Shown here: positions 8,572-16,843 of the stretch, one piece after another | Numbering within the stretch: the stretch's first letter is position 1 | How the letters are laid out: each line of letters starts with the position of its first letter | Assembly (NCBI GenBank): GCA_900555925.1 | Contig: USMU01000017.1 | Span: 1 to 28,802, forward strand | Origin: an uncultured Clostridium sp. | GTDB taxonomy: Bacteria; Bacillota; Clostridia; Christensenellales; Borkfalkiaceae | Length of the DNA: 28,802 nucleotides | Direction: 5' to 3' | The notes under the pieces: model-generated | Told to the model about the DNA's origin: nothing | Database searches by the model: none | What the model saw: the letters and a program-made list of their open reading frames with translations, nothing else | Translations under genes and position numbers: made by a program

Positions 8572-9207
8572 ATGAATTATACAAAGATAGATTTGAGTAC
8601 ATGGAAAAGGGGGACACTTTTCAAATTTTATATCGATAAAATGCGCGTTGTCATGAGCTTGACCGTGGAAATTGACGTGGCTCCGTTGATCGAGTACGTG
8701 AAGAAGAACGGTTTGAATTTCTATCCTGCGATGATTTGGGTAGTGTCCAAGGTGATCAATTCCTGCGGCGAATTCAAATACGGTTGGGACGGCGAGGGAA
8801 ATCTGATCAAGTGGGATTATATTTCTCCCTCCTATGCGCATTTTTATCGGGAGGACGAAGCCTTTGTAAAATCGGTTACCGAATATTCGGAGGATTTATT
8901 CGACTTTCACGCAAGATTTTTGTCCGATCGCGCCCGACATGAAAACGAGCGCGGGATCGTCGGAAGCCAACCTCCGAACTTTTTCGACGTGACTTGTCTG
9001 CCGTGGGTGAAATACAGCCATTTCGATCTGCATGTATTCGACGAGGGAAAATTTCTCGCACCCGTAGTAAGTTGGGGAAAGTACGAGTTTTCGGGAGATA
9101 AGGCGCTCATGCCGCTCACAATGAACATTCATCATGCGGTCGCCGACGGCTTTCACCTGTCGCGATTTTTTAATGAAGTACAGGAAGTTATCCGCGGTCT
9201 GAAATAA
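8572..9207 (+). CDS. Chloramphenicol acetyltransferase family protein (type A-like)
   Basis: The 211 residues match the compact CAT trimer family, which transfers acetyl from acetyl-CoA to the 3-hydroxyl of chloramphenicol. Seen: FYPAMIW, WDYISPSYAHF, FFDVTCLPWVKYSHFDL, APVVSWGKY and MPLTMNIHHAVADGFHLSRFFNEVQ. The last holds the catalytic His (188) and the structural Asp (192) of the HHxxxDG box. The position that is Ser148 in the type III enzyme appears to be Thr (VTCLPW), keeping a hydroxyl. The start ATG follows GAGGA at seven bases. There are no mobile-element genes around it and its base composition resembles its neighbours, so it looks like a long-resident chromosomal gene. Whether it inactivates chloramphenicol or another acceptor cannot be told from sequence. 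Confidence 0.85.
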   Translation: MNYTKIDLSTWKRGTLFKFYIDKMRVVMSLTVEIDVAPLIEYVKKNGLNFYPAMIWVVSKVINSCGEFKYGWDGEGNLIKWDYISPSYAHFYREDEAFVKSVTEYSEDLFDFHARFLSDRARHENERGIVGSQPPNFFDVTCLPWVKYSHFDLHVFDEGKFLAPVVSWGKYEFSGDKALMPLTMNIHHAVADGFHLSRFFNEVQEVIRGLK

Positions 9208-9378
9208 TGCGTAAAATTCTTCGGTTTCTTAAAATACCGTTTTTTAATTTTTTCATAAAATTTTGTTCTTATACTCTGAAATTTAGCTAATCGGAACTCT
9301 GCCTTGCAGAAAACGCGATTTTGAGAAGAGAAAATAATTTTCGATTGGTTTTAAGCTAAAAAACTTGTCATATAGGTA

Positions 9379-9407
9379 TTGACAAAGTCGGGGTTATCGG
9401 TTATAAT
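9379..9407 (+). promoter_or_regulatory. Consensus sigma-A promoter of the SGNH hydrolase gene
   Basis: Perfect TTGACA (9379-9384), 17-base spacer, perfect TATAAT (9402-9407). Predicted start near 9414, leaving a 36-base leader with GGAGG at 9437-9441. The rest of the preceding gap (9208-9378) is AT-rich and holds only a weak CGGT/ACCG hairpin with a T-run that could end the acetyltransferase transcript. Confidence 0.82.
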
Positions 9408-9449
9408 TTAAGGGATTGCCGATAAATGGTAAAATTGGAGGAAAAGGTT

Positions 9450-10106
9450 ATGTTGCTTGAAGACGGTCAGAAGATTTTATTTGCGGGAGATTCCGTCACG
9501 GACGACGGTCGCGCTCGCCCCGTAGGCGAAGGAAATTGGGCGGCGCTCGGAAACGGTTTTGTGCGGCTTATCGATTCCTGCCTTGCGGCCGAATATCCCG
9601 AACGAAAAATACATACCGTCAATATGGGAATTTCGGGAAACACTTCCCGCGATTTGCTCGCGAGATGGGAGACGGACGTAAACGCTCTTAAACCCGATTG
9701 GGTAGTGCTCTGCATCGGTTTCAACGACGTTTGGCGGCAATTCGATTCGCCCGCCATTTCGGAATGGGCGGTAAGTCCGCAGGAATATGCGAACAATCTC
9801 AGACGCATGGCGGAAAATACCAAGGCAAAAATGATTTGGATGACGCCTTACTATCTCGAATCAAATACGGAAGACGCCATGAGAAAGCGCATGGACGAAT
9901 ACGGCGGAATTATGAAGAAAATCGCCGCGGAAAAAGGGATTCCGTGCATCGATTTACAGAAAAAATTCGAAAGGCTTTTGAAATATCGGTATCCCGCATA
10001 TATTACTTGGGACAGAATACATCCCGGCGCGGTCGGAAGCGTCGTCATCGCCCGTGCTTTTTTGGAAACGGTGGGATTTTGTTGGAATAAGGAAAATGCC
10101 GAATAA
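9450..10106 (+). CDS. SGNH/GDSL-family hydrolase
   Basis: Predicted cytosolic esterase of the SGNH fold, 218 residues. All four blocks are visible: FAGDSVTD with the nucleophile Ser15, NMGISG (Gly60), GFNDVW (Asn92) and WDRIHPG with Asp188 and His191 completing the triad. No signal peptide is present. The start was set at the ATG at 9450 because GGAGG lies eight bases before it; an in-frame ATG at 9426 lacks a ribosome site and would add eight residues. This subgroup often deacetylates carbohydrates (rhamnogalacturonan or xylan acetylesterase-like) or acts on lipids. The substrate is unknown. It is a single-gene unit with a consensus promoter and no clear partner gene. Confidence 0.88.
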   Translation: MLLEDGQKILFAGDSVTDDGRARPVGEGNWAALGNGFVRLIDSCLAAEYPERKIHTVNMGISGNTSRDLLARWETDVNALKPDWVVLCIGFNDVWRQFDSPAISEWAVSPQEYANNLRRMAENTKAKMIWMTPYYLESNTEDAMRKRMDEYGGIMKKIAAEKGIPCIDLQKKFERLLKYRYPAYITWDRIHPGAVGSVVIARAFLETVGFCWNKENAE

Positions 10107-10178
10107 ATTTTTGTGTTTATTGTTTAGCGCTTTAATTAGAACTTTCACAAAAAAATCATTCGGATATCATTCGTTCGA

Positions 10179-10207
10179 TTGCTAAAATCTTAAAAAAGTA
10201 ATAAAAT
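10179..10207 (+). promoter_or_regulatory. Probable promoter of the V-ATPase operon
   Basis: TTGCTA (10179-10184), 17-base spacer, TAAAAT (10202-10207), in an AT-rich gap 80 bases before the first V-ATPase gene. Four of six and five of six matches to consensus. Confidence 0.55.
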
Positions 10208-10285
10208 AATAAATAGAGTTTCATTTAATCCAATCGACGAATAAGCAAGCAAGAGAATAAGAGAATTTTTTTTCAGCGGGGATTT

Positions 10286-10606
10286 ATGACGGAAGAAATC
10301 ATCAAATCGATTACGGCGTCGGAAGCGCAGGCCTCAGAGCGCAAGGCTCGGGCATACGAACGAGCGGCAGAGATAGCGTCGGAAGCGGAAGTGCGCGCCG
10401 CGGAGATTGCGAAATCTTCGGAAGAAGTTTGCAAGGCTTATCGCGAGACGCAATTAAAAAATGCCGAAGCGGAAGCGGAACGGCAGTATTGTGCGACGCT
10501 CGCAAAAAAAAGAGCGGAGGCCGAGGCTTATGCCGCGCGGCTCATGGACGGTCTCGAACTTCCCGTCAGTAAAATCGTAAGGAGGATATGCGATGGCGAT
10601 TGCTGA
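10286..10606 (+). CDS. ntpF: V-type ATPase peripheral stalk subunit G/H-like (NtpF)
   Basis: First gene of the V-ATPase operon, 106 residues. It is almost entirely Ala, Glu, Lys and Arg in a heptad-like pattern (residues about 10-90, for example ASEAEVRAAEIAKSSEEV), as expected of the long coiled coil that pairs with subunit E to form a peripheral stalk holding the catalytic head still against the membrane subunit I. Identification rests mostly on composition and on position: in Enterococcus hirae ntpF precedes ntpI in the same way. Its end overlaps the start of ntpI by 14 bases, and the ntpI ribosome site (GGAGG) lies inside this gene, pointing to translational coupling. The ATG at 10286 has only a weak GGGGA upstream. 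Confidence 0.8.
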   Translation: MTEEIIKSITASEAQASERKARAYERAAEIASEAEVRAAEIAKSSEEVCKAYRETQLKNAEAEAERQYCATLAKKRAEAEAYAARLMDGLELPVSKIVRRICDGDC

Positions 10607-12578
10607 AATGCGAAAGCTCAACCTCATCGCCATGTCCTACGATAAGGGAGTTATTTTAGATGCGTTGCAGCGCACGGGGGCGGTCGAGGTGAAACTGCAC
10701 GCGGATACGGAAAATACTTCCGTCCCTCCCGTATGCGGTGACGAGCTTCGCAGCTATCTCGCTTCCGCGGAAGCGGCGCTGTCCGTTTTATGCTCGGAAG
10801 TGGAGAATTACAACAGAGAAAACAACATCAAATCGGGGATTTTGAAGGACGGATTTGAAGTCACGTATACCGACTTTATGTCGGCAAGGGAGAAAAAAGG
10901 GGAGATCGATTCCCTCATTGCCCGCATCAATCGATTGACGGACGAAAAAAACGCTTTGAAAGCCCGTCTTTCGCAGAATCTTCGGACGGCGGAAAATGCA
11001 AAGCTCTATGCTTCTCTGCCGATTCCTTTCGATTCCTTCGGGGATTCGCCGCACACTCGCGCGCGGTTGGGGACGTTTCCCGCCGCGGCGAAAGACAAGC
11101 TGTCGAAGGACTTGGAACTTCTTCCGCTCGCCGCGTATTCCGCGACTTTGGCAGACGAGGAAAATATCCTGTTGTCGGTATTCTTTCATCGGGACTATTC
11201 GGACGAGGCGGAAGCAATCCTTGCGGAGGCGGGATTCGTTCCCTGTCCCTTTGAAGGCGGGGAAACGGGAAAGGCGCTGTATGCGTCGCTATTGGAAGAA
11301 CGGAAAAGATTGGAGCGGGATTTACAGGCGAACGCCTATGCTTTGTATGAATTGAATTCGGAAATCCGCCCTTTGAAAATCTATTGCGATTTTCTCGGGT
11401 TTGCGCTCGAAAAGGAGGAGATTTCCGATAAACTCCGCGTTACGGAACGCACTTTTCTTTTGGAAGCCTATGTTCCCGCCGAGGCGGAAGAAGGGGTGAA
11501 AGAAACGCTCGTTTCCGTAAGCAAGGCGGTCTATTTCGAATTTTCCGAGCCCGCCGCAGACGAAATGCCGCCCACTCTCATGAAAAACAACGCCGCGGTG
11601 AGAAACTTTGAAGAAATTACGAATATGTATTCCCCGCCCAATTATCGGGAAATCGACCCCAATACCGTCATGGCGTTCTTTTACAGCCTGTTTTTGGGCT
11701 TCATCATGGGAGACATCGGCTACGGAATTTTGATGCTCCTCGGCGGCGGCTGGATTTGGTATAAGCACCGTGCGAGGGAGAGCGGACTCAAACGGCTTTC
11801 CGCAGTCTTTGCCATCGGGGGATTGTTTTCGATCGTCTGGGGAGTGCTGTTCAATTCCGTTTTCGGGTTGCCTTTGCCTTTCATAAAGACGGTCATGCCC
11901 GATGCGCAGAGCGACATGTGGTCGTTTGCGGGAATTTCCGTTCCGAGCGTTTTAATCATCAGCCTCCTCATCGGAATCGTGCAGTTGTTCGCGGGGTACA
12001 TGTGCCGCGCGGCGCAGGAATGGCGCAGAGGACACGTCGCGGACGGAATTTTCGACGGGCTCGTGTGGGCGATTTTTTCCGTGGGCGCGGCGTTGGCCGT
12101 CATCGGGTTTATCGACGAAGCGGGAGTGCCCGTTTTGGCGACCGTCGGCGGAATTATTGCGGGCGTTTCTCTGCTCTCCGCCATGCTCACGGCGGGAAGA
12201 AAGGAAAAATTGCTCGGTAAGGTGACGAAGGGCTTCGGGGCGGCTTATGGAATCATCAATTACGCTTCGGATATTTTAAGCTATGCAAGGCTTTACGGAC
12301 TCATGCTTTCGGGCGCGGTCATCGCGCAGATCGTTTCGCAGTATGCCGTGGACTTTCTCACGGGCGGAAATGTTTTGCTCGCGGTCCTCGGAGCGCTGCT
12401 GATGGTCGTGGGGCATGCTTTCAATCTCGTCATGAGCCTTCTGGGAGCCTATATCCACGACGCGAGACTGCAATACGTCGAATTTTACGGAAGATTTTTC
12501 GAGGGGGAAGGGGAATTGTTTTCTCCCCTCGGTTCCAAACACAAATATATTTACCTTTTGCCTTCCAAGGCAGTCTGA
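10593..12578 (+). CDS. ntpI: V-type ATPase membrane subunit I (a subunit)
   Basis: Stator membrane subunit that forms the ion half-channels against the c-ring. It has 661 residues, normal for the family. The first half (about 1-345) is soluble with coiled-coil stretches; the second half carries the membrane helices, beginning at MAFFYSLFLGFIMGDIGYGIL. The essential Arg sits in SYARLYGLMLSG (Arg566), equivalent to the family Arg that faces the c-ring carboxylate. The C-terminus has the typical ARLQYVEFYGRFFEGEGELFSP. The ATG follows AGGAGGATATGCG and overlaps ntpF by 14 bases. A 95-base gap separates it from ntpK, the widest gap in the operon, with no clear promoter or terminator in it. Confidence 0.96.
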   Translation: MAIAEMRKLNLIAMSYDKGVILDALQRTGAVEVKLHADTENTSVPPVCGDELRSYLASAEAALSVLCSEVENYNRENNIKSGILKDGFEVTYTDFMSAREKKGEIDSLIARINRLTDEKNALKARLSQNLRTAENAKLYASLPIPFDSFGDSPHTRARLGTFPAAAKDKLSKDLELLPLAAYSATLADEENILLSVFFHRDYSDEAEAILAEAGFVPCPFEGGETGKALYASLLEERKRLERDLQANAYALYELNSEIRPLKIYCDFLGFALEKEEISDKLRVTERTFLLEAYVPAEAEEGVKETLVSVSKAVYFEFSEPAADEMPPTLMKNNAAVRNFEEITNMYSPPNYREIDPNTVMAFFYSLFLGFIMGDIGYGILMLLGGGWIWYKHRARESGLKRLSAVFAIGGLFSIVWGVLFNSVFGLPLPFIKTVMPDAQSDMWSFAGISVPSVLIISLLIGIVQLFAGYMCRAAQEWRRGHVADGIFDGLVWAIFSVGAALAVIGFIDEAGVPVLATVGGIIAGVSLLSAMLTAGRKEKLLGKVTKGFGAAYGIINYASDILSYARLYGLMLSGAVIAQIVSQYAVDFLTGGNVLLAVLGALLMVVGHAFNLVMSLLGAYIHDARLQYVEFYGRFFEGEGELFSPLGSKHKYIYLLPSKAV

Positions 12579-12673
12579 GCGGACTCGGTAAAAAATCGAT
12601 GAAAAACCGCTGAACGGAAGAAAAAACAATAAAAAATTGTTGATAGAAATAGAAAATTTTCGGAGGATTGTTT

Positions 12674-13126
12674 ATGTTTACAACCGGTTATGCCGTCGCT
12701 ATGGCGGGAATTGCGCTCTGCGTACTGCTTTGCGGTATCGGCTCTTGCGTGGGGCTTTTCAAGACGGGCAGCGCCGCCGCCGGCGTTTTGGGCGAAAATC
12801 CCAAAAAGTTCGGTAAAGTGATGGTGCTCGTGCTTCTGCCCGCAACGCAGGGAATTTACGGCTTTATTATCGGCATTATCGCTTCGGGCAAGCTGGGAAT
12901 GGATATGGTCACCGCTCAGGGCTGGGCGATTTTCGGCGCCGTAATGCCCATGGCGATTTCCGGCCTCGTCTCCGGTATCTTTCAGGGAAAGTCGGCGGTC
13001 AACTGTATCTATGCCGTCGGGAAACAGGATTCCCTTTCGGGAAAACTTATCGTCTATCCCGGTATGATTGAGTTTTACGCCATTCTCGGACTCATCATCT
13101 CCATTATGCTCGTCGGACAGATTTAA
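12674..13126 (+). CDS. ntpK: V-type ATPase proteolipid c-ring subunit K, probably Na+-binding
   Basis: Rotor-ring proteolipid of 150 residues with four membrane helices, a tandem duplication of the two-helix hairpin. The start at ATG 12674 is six bases after CGGAGGA; a TTG two codons earlier overlaps that site. LLPATQGIYGF gives Leu55, Thr58, Gln59 and Tyr62; GIFQGK gives Gln104; PGMIEFYAIL gives the ion-carrying Glu133. These line up with Leu61, Thr64, Gln65, Tyr68, Gln110 and Glu139 of E. hirae NtpK, the residues that coordinate Na+ in that ring. Only the second hairpin has the carboxylate, as in E. hirae, so one ion per four-helix unit is expected. Na+ coupling is therefore inferred, not shown. 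Confidence 0.95.
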   Translation: MFTTGYAVAMAGIALCVLLCGIGSCVGLFKTGSAAAGVLGENPKKFGKVMVLVLLPATQGIYGFIIGIIASGKLGMDMVTAQGWAIFGAVMPMAISGLVSGIFQGKSAVNCIYAVGKQDSLSGKLIVYPGMIEFYAILGLIISIMLVGQI

Positions 13127-13135
13127 GGGCGCGCC

Positions 13136-13711
13136 ATGAGTAAAGAAGCGATTGTGGAAAGGATTCTTTCCGACGCGGAACAAGAGGCGGGAGAGATCCT
13201 CAAAGCCGCGGAAGAAAAGGCGGCTGCCGTGATCGCGGCCGCTTCCGCCCGTGCGGAAAAGGGCCGCCGCGAATCGGAAGCGGAGGTCAGGGAAAAAACA
13301 TCGGGGATTTTTGAGCGGAAAGCCGCGGCTGCGCGGTTGGATTCCGCAAAAATTCTGCTTTCCGAAAAGCGTCGCGTCATCGACGCGATTTACGCTTCGG
13401 CGCTGAAAAAACTCGTCGATTTGAACGAGGAAGAATGTCTCGCTCTGACTGAGCGGCTGCTGAAAAATTATGCGGACGAGGGCGATGAAATTTTCTTTGC
13501 CGCTAATTATTCTTACGTCCCCGCGGCGGCGAGATTGCCCGTCATCGAAGAGAAAAAATTGAAAATTTCCGCCAAGAAGGCCGACATCGGGGGCGGATTT
13601 GTTTTAAGGGGCGTTTTGAGCGATAAAGACCTCTCTTACGAAGCACTTTTAGCGGCGGATCGGGACGCGCATCAGGCGGAAATCGCGGCGGAAATTTTCC
13701 GTGCGGATTGA
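13136..13711 (+). CDS. ntpE: V-type ATPase peripheral stalk subunit E
   Basis: Stalk subunit of 191 residues that pairs with the NtpF-like coiled coil and binds the top of the catalytic head. Residues about 1-95 are a charged Ala/Glu/Lys helix (ILSDAEQEAGEILKAAEEK), and the C-terminal half is a mixed alpha/beta domain ending GGGFVLRGVLSDKDLSYEALL, where the GGF(V/I) and short helix pattern is typical of subunit E. The ATG at 13136 comes ten bases after the ntpK stop; the ribosome site is weak (AAGGGCG), so coupling to ntpK is likely. It is placed between ntpK and ntpC exactly as in the E. hirae operon. Confidence 0.9.
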   Translation: MSKEAIVERILSDAEQEAGEILKAAEEKAAAVIAAASARAEKGRRESEAEVREKTSGIFERKAAAARLDSAKILLSEKRRVIDAIYASALKKLVDLNEEECLALTERLLKNYADEGDEIFFAANYSYVPAAARLPVIEEKKLKISAKKADIGGGFVLRGVLSDKDLSYEALLAADRDAHQAEIAAEIFRAD

Positions 13712-13723
13712 CGGAGGGCGGCT

Positions 13724-14680
13724 ATGGGAATAGACGTCATTTATACGAACGGCGTAATTGCCGCGCAGGAGAAATATCTCCTCAAAGACAGAATTTTCAA
13801 GCTCTGCGAGGGCAGTGCGCCAGAGGCTTTCCGAGCCCTTTCCGAAAGCGGCTTCGGAAGCGGCGCGGCGGCGGAATCCGCATACGATTTCGAAAAACTC
13901 GTCACGGCGGAGGAACGGGCGCTGGACGATTTTATCCGCGAATACGCTCCGTCGTGGGCGGAGGCCGTTTATTTGCTCTCTCCGCGCGATTTTCATAACG
14001 CCAAAGCGCTCCTGAAAGCAAAATATCTGGAAACAGATGCGGAAAAGATGCTGGCTCCCGAAGGGCTGATTTCGGTCGCGGAATTGGTAAAGTGTCTGGA
14101 AAATCGAGATTTTTCCCGTCTCGGAAAAAATCTCAGCGAGGCTTTGACGAAGGCCGAGGAGCTTCTCTCTGCCGAGGACGTTTCGGGAGCGGCGGTCGGC
14201 GTGTTATTTGAAAAAGCATTGTTTGCGCATCTTCAAGAAAATTGCAGGAAAAATAAAGTATTGAAAAAGCTCCTGACGGCCAAGGCGGATATGTCGAATA
14301 TCCTCACCGTCTTTCGTTCTTCGGACAAGGAAAACGCCGTAAAGGCCTTTGTTTCGGGCGGACAACTGAACGACGGACAACTGAAAAAGTTGTTTGACGG
14401 AGAAACGGCGGCTTTGGAAAAGACGCCGTATGCGGAGTTCGGCAAAGCATGTTTTGAAGCGAAAGAGGCGGGGCAACCGTTTACCGCCGCGGAAAAAATG
14501 CGCGATTCCCTGGAAGCGGAGTTCTTTTTTGAAAAGAGGTTTGAGCCGGAAAAAAATCAGCCGTTTCTCTTTTATGTTTTTCGCAGGCGTATGGAAATCG
14601 AAAACGTGCGAATTATTTTCGTATGCCTTTTGGCGGGAATGAAAGAGCAGGAAATTAAAAAACGGCTGAGACTTCTATAA
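13724..14680 (+). CDS. ntpC: V-type ATPase subunit C (central stalk socket, d subunit)
   Basis: The 318-residue protein sits on the c-ring and couples it to the D-F central shaft. The overall mostly helical make-up, the length and an N-terminal segment of the type YTNGVIAAQEKYLL are consistent with the family. Near the C-terminus, the segment around PFLFYVFRRRMEIENVRIIFVCLLAGM resembles the conserved family ending (xxxRExEixxlRxIxxGkxxgl). The start ATG has GGAGG seven bases upstream. Sequence conservation of this subunit is low, so the call leans on gene order. There is a 61-base gap before the next gene. Confidence 0.88.
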   Translation: MGIDVIYTNGVIAAQEKYLLKDRIFKLCEGSAPEAFRALSESGFGSGAAAESAYDFEKLVTAEERALDDFIREYAPSWAEAVYLLSPRDFHNAKALLKAKYLETDAEKMLAPEGLISVAELVKCLENRDFSRLGKNLSEALTKAEELLSAEDVSGAAVGVLFEKALFAHLQENCRKNKVLKKLLTAKADMSNILTVFRSSDKENAVKAFVSGGQLNDGQLKKLFDGETAALEKTPYAEFGKACFEAKEAGQPFTAAEKMRDSLEAEFFFEKRFEPEKNQPFLFYVFRRRMEIENVRIIFVCLLAGMKEQEIKKRLRLL

Positions 14681-14741
14681 CGTTCGGACGCGGAACGATG
14701 ACGTTTATTTAAGAAAACGTATCGACGGAAAAGGAGAAGGT

Positions 14742-15062
14742 ATGACGGGAAAAATGGCGATTGTCGGTGACGGCGACAGCATTATGGTGTTTAAGGCGGC
14801 GGGCATTGCGGCGTTCCCCGCCGAGAACGAAAAGAAAGCGCGGGAAACATTAAGAAAAATAGCGAAAGAGTATCAGATTATTTTTCTGACCGAAGAGCTC
14901 GCACGGCCGTTATCCGAATTTTTGAAGCGTTTTGACGAGGAGCCGTATCCCGTAATTTTGAGTATTCCTTCGGCCACGGGCAGTTCGGGCTACGGCATGG
15001 AAATATTGAAGAGCGCCATGGAAAGGGCGCTCGGCGTGGACATTTTGTTCAACAGAGAGTAA
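14742..15062 (+). CDS. ntpG: V-type ATPase central stalk subunit F (NtpG)
   Basis: The 106-residue rotor subunit binds the shaft subunit D. The family N-terminus is clear: [19 protein letters not shown], followed by a Rossmann-like alternation and IIFLTEEL; the segment [16 protein letters not shown] matches the usual P-x-x-x-x-I-P loop. The C-terminal helix ends near residue 100. The ATG is preceded by AAAAGGAGAAGGT. It is called subunit F in the general nomenclature and NtpG in E. hirae; the gene lies between ntpC and ntpA as there, 14 bases before ntpA. Confidence 0.93.
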   Translation: MTGKMAIVGDGDSIMVFKAAGIAAFPAENEKKARETLRKIAKEYQIIFLTEELARPLSEFLKRFDEEPYPVILSIPSATGSSGYGMEILKSAMERALGVDILFNRE

Positions 15063-15076
15063 GCGAGGAAAAATTC

Positions 15077-16843
15077 ATGGCAGGCAAGACAGTAAAAATT
15101 TCCGGTCCCCTGATTATCGCGGAGAACATGGCGGACGCGAAAATGTACGACGTGGTCCGCGTATCCGAAAAGGGGCTTATCGGAGAAATCATAGAATTGC
15201 GCGGCGACAAGGCTTCTATTCAGGTCTACGAGGAAACGTCGGGACTGGGACCGGGAGAAGAAGTGTATTCCACGGGAGAACCCCTTTCGGCGGAGTTGGC
15301 GCCGGGACTCATCACGGGCATTTTCGACGGCATACAGCGTCCTTTGACCGCGCTCTATTTCAAATACGGCGACCGTATTTCGAGAGGCGTTTCCGTCAAT
15401 AATCTCGACCGCAATAAAAAGTGGCATTTCATTCCCCGCGTCAAAGCGGGAGACCTTGTTTCGGAAGGCGATGTCTTGGGCGTGGTCCGGGAAACGGAAA
15501 TCGTCGAACATCGCATTATGGTTCCGAACGGAATGAAAGGAAAGGTGCTTTCCGTCGCCGAAGGAGACTACACTATCGAAGAGACAGTGGCCGTGCTCGA
15601 CACGGAAAAGGGAAGTATGCCCGTCTGCATGCTCCGGAAATGGCCGGTTAGAAAGGGGCGTCCTTATCGAGAAAAATTGTCTCCGAACAAGCCCATGGTG
15701 ACGGGACAGCGCGTTATCGACACGCTGTTTCCGATCGCGAAAGGGGGCGTGGCAGCGGTGCCCGGGCCTTTCGGAAGCGGCAAGACCGTCGTTCAGCACC
15801 AGCTGGCGAAATGGGCAGACGCGGATATTATCGTCTATGTCGGCTGCGGAGAGCGCGGCAACGAAATGACGGACGTGCTCAATGAATTTCCCGAACTCAA
15901 AGACCCAAAAACGGGAGAGCCGCTGATGAAACGCACCGTTCTCATCGCCAACACCTCCGACATGCCCGTGGCGGCGCGCGAAGCGTCCATCTATACGGGA
16001 ATCACGATCGCGGAATATTTCCGCGATATGGGTTACAACGTCGCTATTATGGCCGATTCTACCTCCCGTTGGGCGGAGGCTCTGCGCGAGATGAGCGGAC
16101 GGCTGGAAGAAATGCCCGGCGACGAAGGGTATCCCGCTTATCTTTCCAGCCGTCTGGCGGAATTTTACGAGCGCGCGGGAATCGTCAGACTTCTCGGAAC
16201 AAACGAAAAAATCGGTTCGGTGAGCGCGATCGGGGCAGTATCGCCGCCCGGCGGGGATCTGAGCGAACCCGTCTCGCAAGCTACGTTGCGTATCGTCAAG
16301 GTATTCTGGGGACTGAGCGCTTCCCTCGCCTATAAACGGCATTTCCCCGCGATCGACTGGCTGGTGAGCTATTCGCTCTATGCGGACAGAATGAGAGAAT
16401 GGTACGACGAAAACGTGGGTAGAGATTTTTTCCGTTATCGTCAATTTGTAATGACGATTTTGCAGGAGGAGGCTTCTCTCGACGAAATTGTGAGGCTTGT
16501 CGGTATGGACGCGCTTTCCTCGAAAGACAGACTCACTATGGAGACCGCTAAAATTATCCGCGAGGATTATCTGCATCAGAACGCATTTCATGAAGTGGAT
16601 ACTTATACGTCCATGCAAAAACAATTTCTGATGTTGAAGCTCATCTATGAATTCCATCGGCTTGCAGGGGAAGCGATTGCAAATTATGCCGATCTCGACG
16701 ATATTCTTGCCTGCTCCTGCAAGGAGAAAATCGGGCGGGCAAAATATATCTCCGAAGAAAATATTTCCGAATTCGACGGGATATTCAAGGAGATGAATAC
16801 GCAGTTGAAAGCGCTGGCGCAGGGAGGCGGCGACGATGTTTAA
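15077..16843 (+). CDS. ntpA: V-type ATPase catalytic subunit A
   Basis: Catalytic subunit of 588 residues, the normal bacterial/archaeal length. N-terminal beta-barrel ([11 protein letters not shown], then [31 protein letters not shown]), then the A-specific non-homologous bulge (about 110-190), then the nucleotide-binding domain with the P-loop [10 protein letters not shown] (Lys236, Thr237), [13 protein letters not shown] with the catalytic Glu, and the conserved [44 protein letters not shown]. The C-terminal helical domain follows. Its 3' end overlaps ntpB by eight bases, indicating coupled translation of the 3:3 head subunits. It can work as a pump or synthase; direction cannot be read from the gene. 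Confidence 0.98.
   Translation: MAGKTVKISGPLIIAENMADAKMYDVVRVSEKGLIGEIIELRGDKASIQVYEETSGLGPGEEVYSTGEPLSAELAPGLITGIFDGIQRPLTALYFKYGDRISRGVSVNNLDRNKKWHFIPRVKAGDLVSEGDVLGVVRETEIVEHRIMVPNGMKGKVLSVAEGDYTIEETVAVLDTEKGSMPVCMLRKWPVRKGRPYREKLSPNKPMVTGQRVIDTLFPIAKGGVAAVPGPFGSGKTVVQHQLAKWADADIIVYVGCGERGNEMTDVLNEFPELKDPKTGEPLMKRTVLIANTSDMPVAAREASIYTGITIAEYFRDMGYNVAIMADSTSRWAEALREMSGRLEEMPGDEGYPAYLSSRLAEFYERAGIVRLLGTNEKIGSVSAIGAVSPPGGDLSEPVSQATLRIVKVFWGLSASLAYKRHFPAIDWLVSYSLYADRMREWYDENVGRDFFRYRQFVMTILQEEASLDEIVRLVGMDALSSKDRLTMETAKIIREDYLHQNAFHEVDTYTSMQKQFLMLKLIYEFHRLAGEAIANYADLDDILACSCKEKIGRAKYISEENISEFDGIFKEMNTQLKALAQGGGDDV

Noticed and set aside
9282..9359. Inverted repeat TTTAGCT / AGCTAAA upstream of the SGNH gene
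   Set aside because: Seven bases with a loop of more than 60 in an AT-rich gap; expected by chance.
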